Below are positions 46,281 through 58,334 of a DNA stretch of 64,000 nucleotides, in pieces. The notes beneath the pieces are model-generated. The model did not search any database. It worked only from the letters and a program-made list of their open reading frames with translations, and was not told the DNA's origin. The DNA comes from Euryodendron excelsum (taxonomy: Eukaryota; Streptophyta; Magnoliopsida; Ericales; Pentaphylacaceae), in assembly GCA_033060915.1 (NCBI GenBank), contig CM065377.1, positions 33,111,183-33,175,182 of the forward strand, in the 5' to 3' direction. Numbering within the stretch: position 1 is the stretch's first letter; the number at the start of each line of letters is the position of its first letter. Made by a program: the position numbers and the translations under genes.

Positions 46281-47745
46281 TCCAAAATATCTTTTAAAAA
46301 AAAAACTTGTCTAAAACTCCTAAAAATATTATAGACAATTTCTAAGATTTTTCATGCTCTCAAATCTTATTTTTTAACTGTAATATATAACTATTAATTA
46401 AAACTATGAGTTAAGAATTTTTATTACAAATCAACTTTTTAACATATATTTTAAAACTATATTAATTATTAAAATTTATTATAAATCATATTATATTTTA
46501 TGAAACTTAAACATACACAAATAATAATGTACTTTTAATAAAATTATATTTTTATTAGGGGTAAATAAATTTACTCACTTGGAATATGGTCTAAAAATAC
46601 ATAATCTTTTCTCTTTTAAAAGTGAACACATGTTAAGTAAATTGAATGGAAAATAACTTTTTTATGAAAAGTCAGAAATGCCCTCCTCTCTATTTCTTCT
46701 CCCTTCGCACCAGCCATATATGTAAATATGGGTGGGTATGTATATACGTACATATATATATATATATATATACATGAGAGATGCAAATCCAGAACGAGAG
46801 GGGAGGGCGCTTAGTCGGCAGTCAACTCACCTCTCCGGCAACCTCTACCTCTACCTCCTCCTCCACCCTTTAGCCCCACCCACACTACCGTACCACCTGC
46901 AATACCCACAGCCATGGCGAAACCTCCGCCCTTTCTACCCTTTCTCTTCTTCTTCTTCTTCTTCTTCATAGCTGAACATCGCAGGACGCTTGGATTTATT
47001 CCCACGGTTACTCGAAATTAACAATGTAACTGATTTCTCTATATATATATATATACTCATCGCTTATCCACTACCCTTACATTCAACAATTTAGTCAGAA
47101 TTGGATATCAAATTAAACACATCGCCAAATTAATATGAATCTTGAATTATATACTTGTATATATATGTATATATATAGTTGTGTGAAATGGGATTTAAGG
47201 AAGTAATGAAAAGAAAGGAGGAGAGAAAGACGATGAGGTTGAACGAAAAAAGTTAACATCACTGAAACGCTTGTAGGGTTTGGGATTTTTCTTTTTATTT
47301 ATTCCAGCGTTGTGCAATGGCTGGGGAGGAAGAGAAAAAGGGGAAAGAGAAAAAAAGATTTTTGAGGGTAAAATTGTCTTTTAAAAAAAATTATATGTTT
47401 GCAAACCATACCTCAAGAGTTAAATGTATTTAACCCTTTCTATTTATCCATTCCACCATAACTGGGGTTGATTGCATGTTGCATGTAGGTGAAAAGTAAA
47501 TAGAGTTTCAAATACATATTTATATCATGTCATGTCATTTTATATATAAAGTGAAATATTGAACTTGAGGTTTGTTATGTATAATTGCAGTTGTCCAATA
47601 TAATTAATTTGTATAAAAAAATTTCAACTTATAGTTATATGTTAGAGTTAAAAAATAAAATAAAATTTGAGAGCACGAAAAATCTTAAAAATTGTCTAAA
47701 ATATTTCTAAAAGTTTTAGACAAGTTTTTGTAAGATATTTTGGAG
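46281..47745. mobile_element. Element with about 110-bp terminal inverted repeats, possible Pack-MULE
   Basis: TCCAAAATATC...CTTGTCTAAAAC...GACAATTTCTAAGATTTTT...GCTCTCAAATCTTATTTTTTAAC (46281-46395) is repeated inverted at about 47630-47745 with roughly 85 percent identity by eye. The interior carries an ORF with a good start context (46914), CT-rich leader and microsatellites, unlike the AT-rich surroundings. Long TIRs with a captured gene piece suggest a Pack-MULE; the flanking duplication (possibly CTTCAAAAA/GTTCAAGTA) is not convincing. Confidence 0.55.
46914..47021 (+). CDS. Small signal-peptide-like ORF inside the long-TIR element
   Basis: The ATG in GCCATGGCG starts MAKPPPFLPFLFFFFFFFI, a hydrophobic run like a secretion signal, then AEHRRTLGFIPTVTRN and a stop: 35 residues. 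The leader is C/T-rich, as in plant 5' UTRs. It may be the first exon of a gene captured by the element, since a poly-Phe signal cannot be assigned to a family. The seven Phe codons are a TTC microsatellite, so the signal-like look may be an accident. Expression is unknown. Confidence 0.25.
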   Translation: MAKPPPFLPFLFFFFFFFIAEHRRTLGFIPTVTRN

Positions 47746-48518
47746 TTCAAGTACAAAAAACAATACATAAATTATTATTTTAGAGAAATAATACAGTAGA
47801 TCAAGAACGGCTAATTTACTGCAATATTACTTGATAAAATCCTATCAACACGTTCTTCAAAACTCAACGATGCTACGACTCGCGATTTTCCAGTTTATAG
47901 CAAATAAGTACTCTTTTTTTGGTACTGAAGGATCTCTACCATATTTATATATGACTGGATATATTTCCAGTGAACACTATCATTTTTGGACACAAGCACC
48001 ATATTAGTCCAAATAGATTGTCTCGGTGAAAAGGCATTAAATTTTTTGAAAATTGTGAGTGTGACGACTCAGACTCATGCCTGAGTGAGGAAACTGTAGC
48101 TCTAAACCACATATAATGGGCATCAAAAAGTCACACTAGCTAAAACATATACAGTTGTAAAAAGTTCTATATGAGAAAGTAAGGAACTTCTAAATCTAAC
48201 CATGGCCATAATAAATTTGACACGGGATGTGTATTTAGCTTGAAATACTTATTTACTTAGTTATTTTTTTCTATATAGAAAAGCAAAACTTATAGAAATT
48301 TCCCATAGCAAATGAAAAAGATTAACAGTACTAATTCAAAAGCAATAAATTCAATTCTAAAAAAAGAAAAATTTGTAAAGCAAGGGGTATTATAGGAAAA
48401 GTAAAGTCGAGTAAAGGGGTTTCTTAATTAGTAAGAACCTTTCTTGCTTACCCCTATTTATGGTTATGGGTTCAAGCTTTAACCTTTATATTCTCCTCTC
48501 CTATGTGGTACTAGATAT
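47746..48518. other. AT-rich intergenic DNA
   Basis: No gene or clear element found. Confidence 0.5.
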
Positions 48519-49120
48519 TGGGCGTGTATAAAAGAATCAAAAAGACTCGAGAATCGAACCAAGTTGACCTCTCTAGGTTGATTTGGTTTGGGTCTATATT
48601 GGGTTCAATTCAATTTTGAATTTAAAATTTGACAAACCGATAAACTCAGGTAACATTATTTGAGCTGAGACTCAACACAACCTAAAATGACACAAAACCA
48701 ATCCATGATCCGATCTTTTTAGGCTACACAATTTTAGATGTATATTGTAAATGTGTCTTCAAATAATAATTTATGTCACTTAAATATTATTGGTTTGTTT
48801 TGTATGGTATTTTTTTTTTAGTTTTTGATAAAAGAAGGATACAAATTGAGTTTATTTTTTTAAAAAAAAAAAGTTTAAGTGAATAAACCAATTTTTTTTT
48901 TTATTTATGTAAAACAAGGACTCAACCCCACCAAACTCAAAATACCTGACATAGGGAACTGAATCGAGTTGTCCTTAGACCTAAATCGACTTGGGTTAAT
49001 TCGGTTTGATTTAGTCTCATAGGATGATTGGTTCAATTTGGAGTCCCAAAATCTAAAATAGATCAAGATTGATTTGTTTTGAATTTGACAGGAAGCAATC
49101 CAAACCTATGCACAATGCTA
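48519..49120. mobile_element. hAT-type MITE, 602 bp, TSD CTAGATAT
   Basis: Perfect eight-base duplications CTAGATAT lie at 48511-48518 and 49121-49128, the size made by hAT transposases. The ends TGGGCGTGTATAA and (reverse complement of right end) TAGCATTGTGCATAGG match loosely. Inside, words like GGTTTGGGTC, CCGATAAACTC and GACTCAACCC are the degenerate subterminal motifs of this group. Non-coding. Confidence 0.8.
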
Positions 49121-49128
49121 CTAGATAT

Positions 49129-50450
49129 ATAGTGTATTCCTTTAAATAAAAGGGGGCCTTTAATTTGGGTTTTTTTTTTTGGGGGGATGTTGTAAGGAAG
49201 AAAAAAGTAATAGATTCATATGCCGTAATGTGATTTAATAATATGAAATGATCGTCCCTTACCCGTAGAAAGGAGTATGAAAAAATTAATTGGGTTAGCT
49301 TAGTTTGTCAAAAATTATGATTTTTCAAACAAAAGTCAAGAGTTTTAACTTTTGCTAAGCACAAGAGTTCTTTTAAGATTTTTAACTTACAAATTACTTA
49401 ATTTATGTAAAATGAGGGGACTAAGACTACATAAATTTTAAAATTAATTAAAATATACGAAAGTTAATCTAAACATTCCATTAAAAACAATAATAAAAAT
49501 AAAAAGAACGATCACGTAAGGAATGAAAAAAGAAAGCAAGCTACTTCGGCTCCCCCGCCCAAGTCAGTCAGTACCGCTTTGCTCTCCCCCACGTTCGGTC
49601 GCCGTCCCCACGACGCTGTCACCACTTGGAAATATATATATATTATTATTTTATAAATACATGAGCATCAAATTTTTTAAACAAAAAAAGGAAAAATATG
49701 TTCAGTGTAAACACTCACACAATATCTGGAAACAAATAAAACGCATGACTTGCGTGTAAACAAGCACCCAACTTTTATTTATTTACTTAAAAGCAAAAAC
49801 AGTTCACGGTTTCAAATGCATTGTATTAGTAAAAGTTGAGATTTAAAGGGTATATTCTAAATCAACCAATTTAGAGTTATAATTTGCAAAGGCTTGTGAG
49901 AGAGAGTTGAAAATTAGGTAAAAACAAAACTTAAAGCAAGAAATTAAAAGTTAACATATTTCAGTACGTTCTTTTTGCATAACTGATTAGAATCATTTTT
50001 GTTATAATAGAATTTCAAATAACTATATATGTTTGCACATTCATAATAGTTTACATTTATTTGTTGGTATTTTAAATTAAAATTATAGAATATAAAATGA
50101 AAACATATCTATATGACAAAACAAATCTAATTGCTTTCAAGTTTAATTCGTCAATACATAGTTACAATGTTGGGATGAATGAATTGTTACAAATTGAGCT
50201 TAAGCAATGCTAATAATCAAATAACGCTAGACAGCAGACACCACGTGATAACCGCGTTTACAAGTAACCTGATCTTGGTTACAAATCTATCCCAGAAAAA
50301 GTTACTCTGCCCCAATCTCTTCCTTACACGCACGCACGCACAAACAAACAAACAAACAAACAAAAACAAACAAACAGAGCCACCTCTCCTCTCCTGTCCT
50401 CTCCTCTCCTCTTTCCAACTTGGTAGAAAACAAATGTAGACAACCAGAAG
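49129..50450 (+). promoter_or_regulatory. Upstream region of the EIN3 gene
   Basis: Mostly AT-rich. A G-box CACGTG lies at 50242-50247, about 200 bases before the probable transcript start. (ACGC)n, (CAAA)n and (CTCCT)n tracts at 50330-50410 are close to the start. A TTTATATTTT at about 50481 is a possible weak TATA box, but the start site cannot be fixed. At 49521-49631 a short GC-richer CCCCCGCCC and CGTCCCCACGACG segment has no assigned role. Confidence 0.5.
50330..50412 (+). repeat. Microsatellite cluster near the EIN3 transcript start
   Basis: ACGCACGCACGCAC, then AAACAAACAAACAAAC, then CTCTCCTCTCCTGTCC-type runs, adjacent to each other. Confidence 0.9.
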
Positions 50451-50595
50451 ACTAATTTCTCTCTCCTCTTTATCCTCTCCTTTATATTTTCATATCTCTT
50501 ACCTTTCTAAAGCAGAAAGCAGAAAGCAGAAAGAGGAGGAGGAGGAGAAGGAGCAGCAGCAGCCGCTGTCGCCAAGTGCTTGATCAGGGGAGTTC

Positions 50596-50616
50596 ATGGC
50601 AAAAATTAAAACATAA
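50596..50616 (+). CDS. Six-codon upstream ORF in the EIN3 leader
   Basis: ATG at 50596 reads MAKIKT and stops at 50614-50616, within leader exon 1. The context is TTCATGG (G at +4). A second ATG (50638-50640) ends exactly at the splice donor and would continue as GKIEFG and stop after splicing. Both could reduce translation of the main frame. Whether they lie in the mature transcript depends on the unmapped start site. Confidence 0.4.
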   Translation: MAKIKT

Positions 50617-50640
50617 GGAGAAAGCTTGCTGCTTGTGATG

Positions 50641-50652
50641 GTAAAGCGTTCT

Positions 50653-50700
<48 letters not shown>

Positions 50701-51062
50701 GCCCTTCAATTTTCATTTTTGTCTGATAGATCTACAAGAACTGCTGTCATAGGTTTGCTCTTAGTGTGGTTTCTTCATTCACTGGGACGTGTACTTAATC
50801 CCATAGGCCAGGCCAAGCTAAAGCTTTTCTTCGGAGCTTGCTTTCCGCTGATTAATTGGATAATTTTTATTTTGGTTTCGGATACTCAAATCTCTACTTT
50901 TGCTTCTTGGGGTTTTAGCTATATCACAATTTATGTACGTATATATCGCAGTATATCTGTTCTTATGTTCTGTCATTTAATACCATTTATTTGGACGGGA
51001 AGTAGTTTGATCTGTAACGGACGTATCGGAGGAGTCTCAGCGCTTTGTCTTTCCGTAGTTCC

Positions 51063-51107
<45 letters not shown>

Positions 51108-52030
51108 CTCTTTGGCTTCTGTTTCGAAGTGTATATAGTGTTTCGCTACTACTAATATACACGCACACAAGAAGAATATATATCTATATATGTATAATAT
51201 ATGAATATGATCTTTCTTGTTACTAATAAGATGTGAATTTCAGAGCCATGTTGATATAATTTTCCTTTTGGGCATTTGATTTTGACCATGGATGAAGGTC
51301 GTCCGTCCGTCCGTCCGTCAAATGTGTTGTGCTGCTGCTTTATTCAACTATTGGCCTAAAGTACACCCACAATCGCCATCATATGCGTTAATTAGGTGCT
51401 TGCTTATCTGACACAAAATGACTTCACTGTGTTTTTATGTTACGTTGAACCAAAAGGATCTTTGCACCGGTAGATCTGATCTGAAGGGCATCTACTCTCT
51501 TCTCCTTGTTCTTCTATTTTAACGATATACATGCATATTCATAATTAGACACAACGCATGTTATTTTGACTTCCGAGCATTGAAGAGGATTCGTCCAGCG
51601 GCAGAAAACTGGCTCTGTTTATTAGGTTGCAATTGAGTCTCCAATTGTACATCTTTTTTTTTTGGAACCTCTTTGTTTTCTGTTCGTTTTCAATGTTTCG
51701 TTTTACTTTATTTCTATCTGTAACAAACTTTGCATCTAAGAGACTCTGAAATTCATCTTTCCATTTGTCATTTATCATTGGGCTCCGCAATTCTTCTCCT
51801 TTTGTGTGATAAGTTGTCATCTTATCATCTCTTCTATTAGATGATATGACTTCTTTAATTGCCAGCTCCTACTTGGATTCTCACCTTTCTTGTACAAGTA
51901 AAACTATGATTGTGGTTCTGTGTTGTTTTTGTCACTTTAGCAGGTTATTGATTTAATTGTTCTTTTCTTCTACAGATAACGATGTGGCTGAACTTCTTAT
52001 GGTTTAATCTTTTGCTCATTAATTTTGCAG
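50641..52030 (+). other. Intron in the 5' leader of the EIN3 gene
   Basis: Donor TGATG|GTAAAG at 50641 and acceptor TTTTGCAG at 52030 with a pyrimidine-rich tract. Length 1390 bases. A leader intron before a single coding exon is usual in EIN3/EIL genes. Inside are (CT)n at 50650-50698 and (GA)n at 51065-51106, and GTCCGTCCGTCCGTCC at about 51300. Long frames in the intron are low complexity. Splice sites are predicted by eye. Confidence 0.7.
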
Positions 52031-52203
52031 GGCAAGATTGAATTCGGTTGATTTTTCCAGTTTGTGTATCATCAATTCGGAATCCACAATATCTGGGTAC
52101 TGGTTAAAGTGATAGTTGTCGTCAAGTGTTAAAAGGTTGGTTATAAAAAGAGAGAAGTGATAGTCAACTATTGTATTGGGGTTGATTTTGTGTGTGGTAC
52201 TAA

Positions 52204-54045
52204 ATGGGCATTTTTGAGGAAATGGGTTTCTGTGGCATTCTTGATTTTCTCTCAGCTCCTCCGGGGGCCGGAGATTTGGCTCCGGAAACTGATCCAGAGA
52301 ATGCTGTGGAGGAGGATTATAGTGATGAGGAGATGGATGTTGACGAGCTAGAAAGGAGGATGTGGAAAGACAGAATGCTCTTGAGGCGGCTTAAAGAACA
52401 GAATAAGGCTAAGGAGGGACTAGACAATGCAAGGCAGCGTCAGTCGCAGGAACAAGCACGAAGAAAGAAAATGTCTCGGGCACAAGATGGTATCCTCAAA
52501 TACATGCTTAAGATGATGGAAGTTTGTAAAGCTCAGGGGTTTGTATATGGAATCATCCCTGAGAAAGGAAAACCTGTGAGTGGAGCCTCTGACAATCTTC
52601 GTGCATGGTGGAAGGAGAAAGTGAGGTTCGACCGGAATGGTCCTGCTGCAATTGCTAAGTACCAGGAAGACAATTCTATACCCGGGAAGAATGAAGACAG
52701 CAGCACAGTGGCCTCCACTCCTCACACCTTGCAGGAGCTCCAGGACACCACTCTTGGCTCACTTTTGTCGGCTCTGATGCAGCACTGTGATCCGCCCCAG
52801 AGGAGGTTCCCGTTGGAGAAGGGTATTCCCCCACCATGGTGGCCCACTGGAAATGAGGAATGGTGGCCTCAATTGGGTCTTCCAAAAGATCAGGGCGGTC
52901 CTCCATACAAAAAACCTCATGATTTGAAGAAGGCATGGAAGGTTAGCGTTCTAACGGCAGTGATTAAGCACATGTTTCCGGACATTGCCAAGATCCGCAA
53001 GCTTGTCCGCCAATCTAAATGTTTGCAGGATAGGATGACAGCCAAGGAAAGTGCCACTTGGTTGGCAATCATTACCCAGGAGGAGGCTCTGTCCCGAAAG
53101 CTGTATCCTGATAGCTGCCCGCCTGCATCATTAGCTGCTGGGAGTGGGTCGAATATCATCAGTGATACAAGTGACTATGATGTTGAAGGAGTGGATGATG
53201 ACCAGAATGCTGGAGTGGAGGAATGCAAGCCCCGTGATGTTAATATCTTCAACTTGGGGATGGGGGGACCAAAAGAGAGGCTGGTGGTGCCGCCATTGGC
53301 TCCAATCAAGGGTGAAATTATTGAAACAAACTCAGATTTCATTCAGAAGAGGAAGCAGCCATCGGATGAGCAGCATATAATGATGGACCAGAAGATATAT
53401 ACCTGTGAGTACCCTCAATGCCCTTATAATGATTACCGCATTGGGTTTTTTGACAGGACTTCTAGAAACAATCACCAGATGAATTGCCCATACCAGAGTA
53501 ATTCTTGTCAAGGTTATGAAATGCCAAACCTTCAAATTAACAAGGACAAAGCAGTGGTCTTCACTTTGCCCTTTGCACAACCCAAGCCAGCTCCTTCACC
53601 AGTGAACCAGGGTTCACATTCTTTCAGTGTTTCTGGACTTGGACTTCCAGAAGACGGGCAAAAGATGATTTCTGAGCTCATGTCATTTTACGATACTAAT
53701 CTTCAACAGAACAAGAGCTTGAATTCTGGGAGCCTTCATGTTATTGAAGATCAAACACCACAGCAGCAAAAGTTCCAACATCAAATAGAGGATAACTTCT
53801 ACGGGCAGAGGGCTATGATGGGGGGGAATATGCCTCGAGAAGCCAACATGCTCTTGAATCAATCTGTTTTCCCATCAACAGAATTTCAGTATGATAATTG
53901 CAAAGCATATGGTTCGTCTCCATTCGACACAAATGGACACAACAATATGGGAGACTTAAGATTTGGTTCACCATTCAACATGGGCTCGGTTGATTATCCA
54001 GTGGATACGCTGCCACAGCAGGATGCATCTGTGTGGTACCTTTGA
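52204..54045 (+). CDS. EIN3: EIN3/EIL family ethylene-signalling transcription factor
   Basis: A nuclear DNA-binding protein that activates ethylene-responsive genes such as ERF1; in known systems it is stabilised through EIN2 and degraded through EBF1/2. The 613-residue frame has an acidic N-terminus (about 25-49), a basic region with [19 protein letters not shown] (48-66), and the DNA-binding core of about 80-300: [39 protein letters not shown], the Pro-rich [20 protein letters not shown] (209-229), [20 protein letters not shown] (238-257). Thr172-Pro matches the reported MAPK site region of Arabidopsis EIN3. The conserved [16 protein letters not shown] (400-415) and Gln/Asn-rich C-terminus follow. 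Length is close to Arabidopsis EIN3 (628) and EIL1 (584). The coding region is a single exon without damage; EIN3 versus EIL1 cannot be decided here. Confidence 0.97.
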   Translation: MGIFEEMGFCGILDFLSAPPGAGDLAPETDPENAVEEDYSDEEMDVDELERRMWKDRMLLRRLKEQNKAKEGLDNARQRQSQEQARRKKMSRAQDGILKYMLKMMEVCKAQGFVYGIIPEKGKPVSGASDNLRAWWKEKVRFDRNGPAAIAKYQEDNSIPGKNEDSSTVASTPHTLQELQDTTLGSLLSALMQHCDPPQRRFPLEKGIPPPWWPTGNEEWWPQLGLPKDQGGPPYKKPHDLKKAWKVSVLTAVIKHMFPDIAKIRKLVRQSKCLQDRMTAKESATWLAIITQEEALSRKLYPDSCPPASLAAGSGSNIISDTSDYDVEGVDDDQNAGVEECKPRDVNIFNLGMGGPKERLVVPPLAPIKGEIIETNSDFIQKRKQPSDEQHIMMDQKIYTCEYPQCPYNDYRIGFFDRTSRNNHQMNCPYQSNSCQGYEMPNLQINKDKAVVFTLPFAQPKPAPSPVNQGSHSFSVSGLGLPEDGQKMISELMSFYDTNLQQNKSLNSGSLHVIEDQTPQQQKFQHQIEDNFYGQRAMMGGNMPREANMLLNQSVFPSTEFQYDNCKAYGSSPFDTNGHNNMGDLRFGSPFNMGSVDYPVDTLPQQDASVWYL

Positions 54046-54560
54046 AGAAACAGACTGGACATGTAGTTAGGTGCTTGGCATGGTGGACTCTGGTAAAATG
54101 GTTTAAAAGGGTCCTCTCAATATTGTCCTCTCCTAAATAGGTAAGCTTGTTATAAATGTAGTTAGTCAATATGTTTGTTGGTATGTTCACAAGAACTTCA
54201 GTTAATATGTTGGTTTGTTTAAGGACTTTATGGAGCAAAGTTTGCTTTGGAAATGGCTAATAGGCATTTTCACGTTGCTGAAGTCCATATTGGCAGGTAG
54301 TTATAATATCGTCGATGGATACATAAAAATATGAATGTAAGTTGATATTGGCATGTAGATGTTTGGTTGTTTAGGCACCTGTAGCAGATAGATAACCCTA
54401 CTATACTTACATTGCCCCAGAGCTCTTGTTGAAATTGCTCATGTTTTGTGATTGATCTTTTACTTTCTGTTTTGTGGTTTATTATGTTGGTGGAGGGTTT
54501 ATGAATTAGGTGGGTTTTGGTTTTTGATTTGTTCAATCATAATAGAATATAGAAACTTAT
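54046..54560 (+). other. Probable 3' UTR of the EIN3 gene
   Basis: AT-rich transcript-like tail after the stop codon. No single clear polyadenylation signal; the end is a guess. Confidence 0.4.
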
Positions 54561-54677
54561 TGTAAAGGAACATAAAAAAGAGAAATGTCTGTGATTACAT
54601 TATTATCCAGTTCTACCTTGTGCATACATTTCACCATCCTCTTCCTGCCAGCCCCTCCTCATGACTAGATAAGAGAA

Positions 54678-54715
<38 letters not shown>

Positions 54716-57355
54716 TTGATTTAAGTAAATTAAGAGTCCAGAATTCATGAAGGTAGGATTGAATTGGCCATGGTGCATACAGCTGGATGGTTTGCAATTA
54801 TTACAATCTACCATGGTGGTAGTGGTGGCGTGGAAGTGTCAATTGACGGACGGTCTGAGTTGGCTGACCAAAGATTTGGTCTCTTTTGGGAAGTTTGAAG
54901 CCATTATTATCGAGCCTCCTTTGTCTTAGTGGCCCCGCGAAAGGCCAAATTGTGGGCAGAGGGAGGGAAAGGACAAACAAACGTGTTTTGAAGGAAAAAG
55001 AAAGTTTGACTTAATTACTACATTCCAACTTTGAATTAATTCTAGTCAAAGTTTGGCGGGCAGGTGGCAGGTTGTATCAAATACTCGTCATTGTGGGCTC
55101 CACCAATTTTGATGCTGAGAGAGAGAGAGAGAGAGAGAGAGGTAAGTTAGGTAGCATCTGCAATGGTTGGAGGAGCAAATTAGCAAATCATCATCCCTCA
55201 ATTATCTATACTAGCCCTAGGTTAGGAGATTTTGAGTTTTGAAGTTTTGATTTATATTTTTTTAATTTTTTAAATTAAAAAAAAATATAAAAATACAAAT
55301 TTTGTAAAGTTATTAGGTTTCTAATTAATATTGTATTTTTTTTAATTGTTACACTTTTAATATGAAAATTTTAAAAGTTATTAAAGATAAAAATATATTA
55401 AAACTAAATATATAATAGATTATTTGTAATTAATATAGTAATTAAATCTAATAATCTATTCAAATTCATATAACTAATGCTCTTTTCAAAGCAATTTAAC
55501 TTTTTAAAATTTTTATAACTTTTTGAATCTATTCGGTTATATTAAATAATTAAACATAAAAAAAAATAAATAAATACAAAATTTGATACACATAAAGTAC
55601 ACTAACTTTTGATTAAATAGTTTTATAGACAAATATTATTTATGTATGGAATTAAAAAGATTTACTTATATTTATTATAATTAACTTATGAAAATTCAAT
55701 TAATTTTCTTTCACTATTAAGTTATATTTTTGCAAAAAATAAAGTGCACTAAAGGTTTATTAATTTGAATGACAATTTCTGGATATGTATTAGTCATCTA
55801 TTCATATCTTGTCTTATAATTTATATTTATTTCTTTTAATCCTTAACATAACTCAATAAACTTAAAGTCAAAATTTTTTAATGTATTTACTTCCTATAAA
55901 CAAATATATATTAATTGTTTAACTTAATAGTTAGTACATAAATTATTTTTCTATATTTTTTCTTTTTATGACTATTATAGTAGAGAAAATATTATTAATA
56001 TATGTAGTTCAGATAACCTTCAAGACAGAAGTTATTCTATAGATGTTGTATCGTTGAATATCATATTTGAAATATATAATCCTATAAAATTCTTTGTTTG
56101 TAAAAAATTATTTAAAAAATTAATTTATAATTCTATATTTGTAGTCAATGCATAGTATAAATTTAATGCTAGTATATATTATATATATATATATAACTAT
56201 ATATTTCGAGACTTTTTAAGAAGAGAATACGAATAACATTTTGTGGGTTGGGTTGTGTGCGCTTTGGTGGTTGGCGAATGGCTTGCCTGATGAGAGAGAG
56301 AGAGAGAGAGAGAGACTTTTATTTCTTTAAGTGTTTTATGTATTTTAACTAACTTCTTTGGAATGAACGAACGTAAAACAAAACAAAGCAAAACATCTGC
56401 ACGAGTTAGCCCGGTGGAATCGGATTGGACTGGGGATAAATCGTAAACTTGAGTCTCACCATGCGCGCCTTGGGGACTTAACTGACACGTGTAGTTTGAG
56501 TGAAAAATTACAGATTTTTGGTGTTAACTCGGTAGGATAGTTCCAGTTCAGTGTGACACAGTCTCATCGACAAGCAAAAGAAAAAGGAAAAGAAAAAAAA
56601 AATTAGGGGTTCATGCTTCTAGTAGTAATAATGCAATAAATTTGTAAAGTCAATCTCCAAGTCAGCGACGGGCTATTCCGGTATTCTGAGAGGGAAAAAG
56701 AGATGAGGGACACAGGTATGGTGCCTACCAAGGGTACTCGATGCCAAAATTAGGTTTCTGAAGATATTTCAACAGGATTTTGGCTAGATTTTATATTTGC
56801 ATATCTTGTTAGAGAATATGAGTTTTCCTTTAATATGGGTAGCCATTCTAGTAGCTCTAAGAGGGCGTTGCATGCATAGTAATAATGGGAGATGGCTATC
56901 TTTCCACGTGGCTGCGTGGCATTGAAGGACCTGACTGGTGGCAGGGTAGTGGGGGAGTGGTTGTCCAACTTCACACGTGTCGCTCCCTCAAGTGTGCGTT
57001 AGAGTGGGGAAGGTGACTAACTTCTGCTACACGCGAAGTCTTGGAGCTGATAGCACGTTATCATGATTGGGTTGTTAATGGTTTCCCCCACTAGTGTGGC
57101 CGTGGAGGGAGATGGCCGGTATCATCCTAGGAGGTTTGCTCAGCCGTGCTCGACATGGTCTGCTCGGTCGTACTCGAGTCAGTTGGAGCTTTCAGGGTTG
57201 ATCTCTATTGTCATTTTGCTTAACATATACCCTGAGTTGTCTTTTTGCTTGACATGTACCCTGGACACCCTATCCCCAATATAGGTGCTAATCAACCCGT
57301 TGGATGGATTCCTGATTAGTCCCTATCAAGTAGTAGTTGTTTTTGTTTGTGGGTC
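54561..57355. other. Intergenic DNA with microsatellites, no gene
   Basis: (CT)n at 54681-54713, (GA)n at 55117-55141 and 56291-56315. Between 55240 and 56200 the sequence is very AT-rich. Near 55154 CATCTGCAATGGTTGG resembles a MITE terminus. 57060-57355 is GC-richer and flanks the solo LTR; no frame is supported. Confidence 0.5.
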
Positions 57356-58195
57356 TGGCATGTAATACCCGCTATATTTTTTTTTTTCCTTGACTGCATT
57401 AACCATAACGGGACGGTTTAGAACACAACCATAGAGACATAAGTCATAGCGAAACCTTTTCAAGCCCAAAACTGTCTGATTTATGAAACCCGATTCCTCG
57501 GAGTTAGAATTCGAACCTCGTTACCTGACAATTCGCGTTAGCTAGCACCCTAACTTAAAGTTGAGTTTTCTCTCTCATCTTTCGTCAGATTTCAACGCAT
57601 TATATGTCTAAAATTATCACCTTTTCGAGCCCGACGCCTCGGTAATCTCATAAATCTTTTTCGTAAAGTGTCGATTTTTCGAAAAAGCCCCGAATGCCAC
57701 TGCACCTGGAAATTCGCACCCGAATTTCCTGAAACTTCGTATGGAGTTATCTCTCTCACCCGGCGACGGAATTGTACGAAATTCGAGTCTAAATCAATTA
57801 ATTTTTCGAGAGCCTTCTATTTACAGTCTCGGATTGCATATCCTACGAGAAATGAAAACCTTAAATTCAATTGCTTTAATCTAGGGACTTTCTTTCATAA
57901 ATGAAAAATTACCCGCCCCGCCAACTTGCATGGTCGGGCACTTTATCTATAATTGTGTATAGTATATATATGTTTTATTATAAGCATACATGTATGATGT
58001 TATCTATATTGTGTATAGTATATATATGCATCATTATAGGCATGCATGATGTAGCCGGTTACACTATTTTACACTAATGCTTATATTCAAAATGCAAAAC
58101 CAGCTGGACAATAGTTTAAGCTATATTGTAAAACATTTGTTATACAATTCGGGGCATGATTCTTCACTCAACCAATAGGAATAGAAGGAATGAAG

Positions 58196-58318
58196 AATGA
58201 TGAAGGCATCACATACGGGAATGATGAAGGAATCACATACGGGAATTGCGGAGGACCGAGGGAATTATAGAGAGAGAGAGAGAGGGTCACTGCCATCACT
58301 TACCTCAGCCCTATAAAT
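58196..58318 (+). promoter_or_regulatory. LTR promoter with two 24-bp direct repeats and TATA box
   Basis: The repeat AATGATGAAGGCATCACATA plus CGGG occurs twice in tandem with one change, about 69 bases before TATAAAT at 58312. A (GA)n run lies between. Confidence 0.55.
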
Positions 58319-58334
58319 CCCATGCAACCCTCCC

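Noticed and set aside
52420..53580. Minus-strand and out-of-frame open frames over the EIN3 gene
   Set aside because: They are shadows of the EIN3 coding region.
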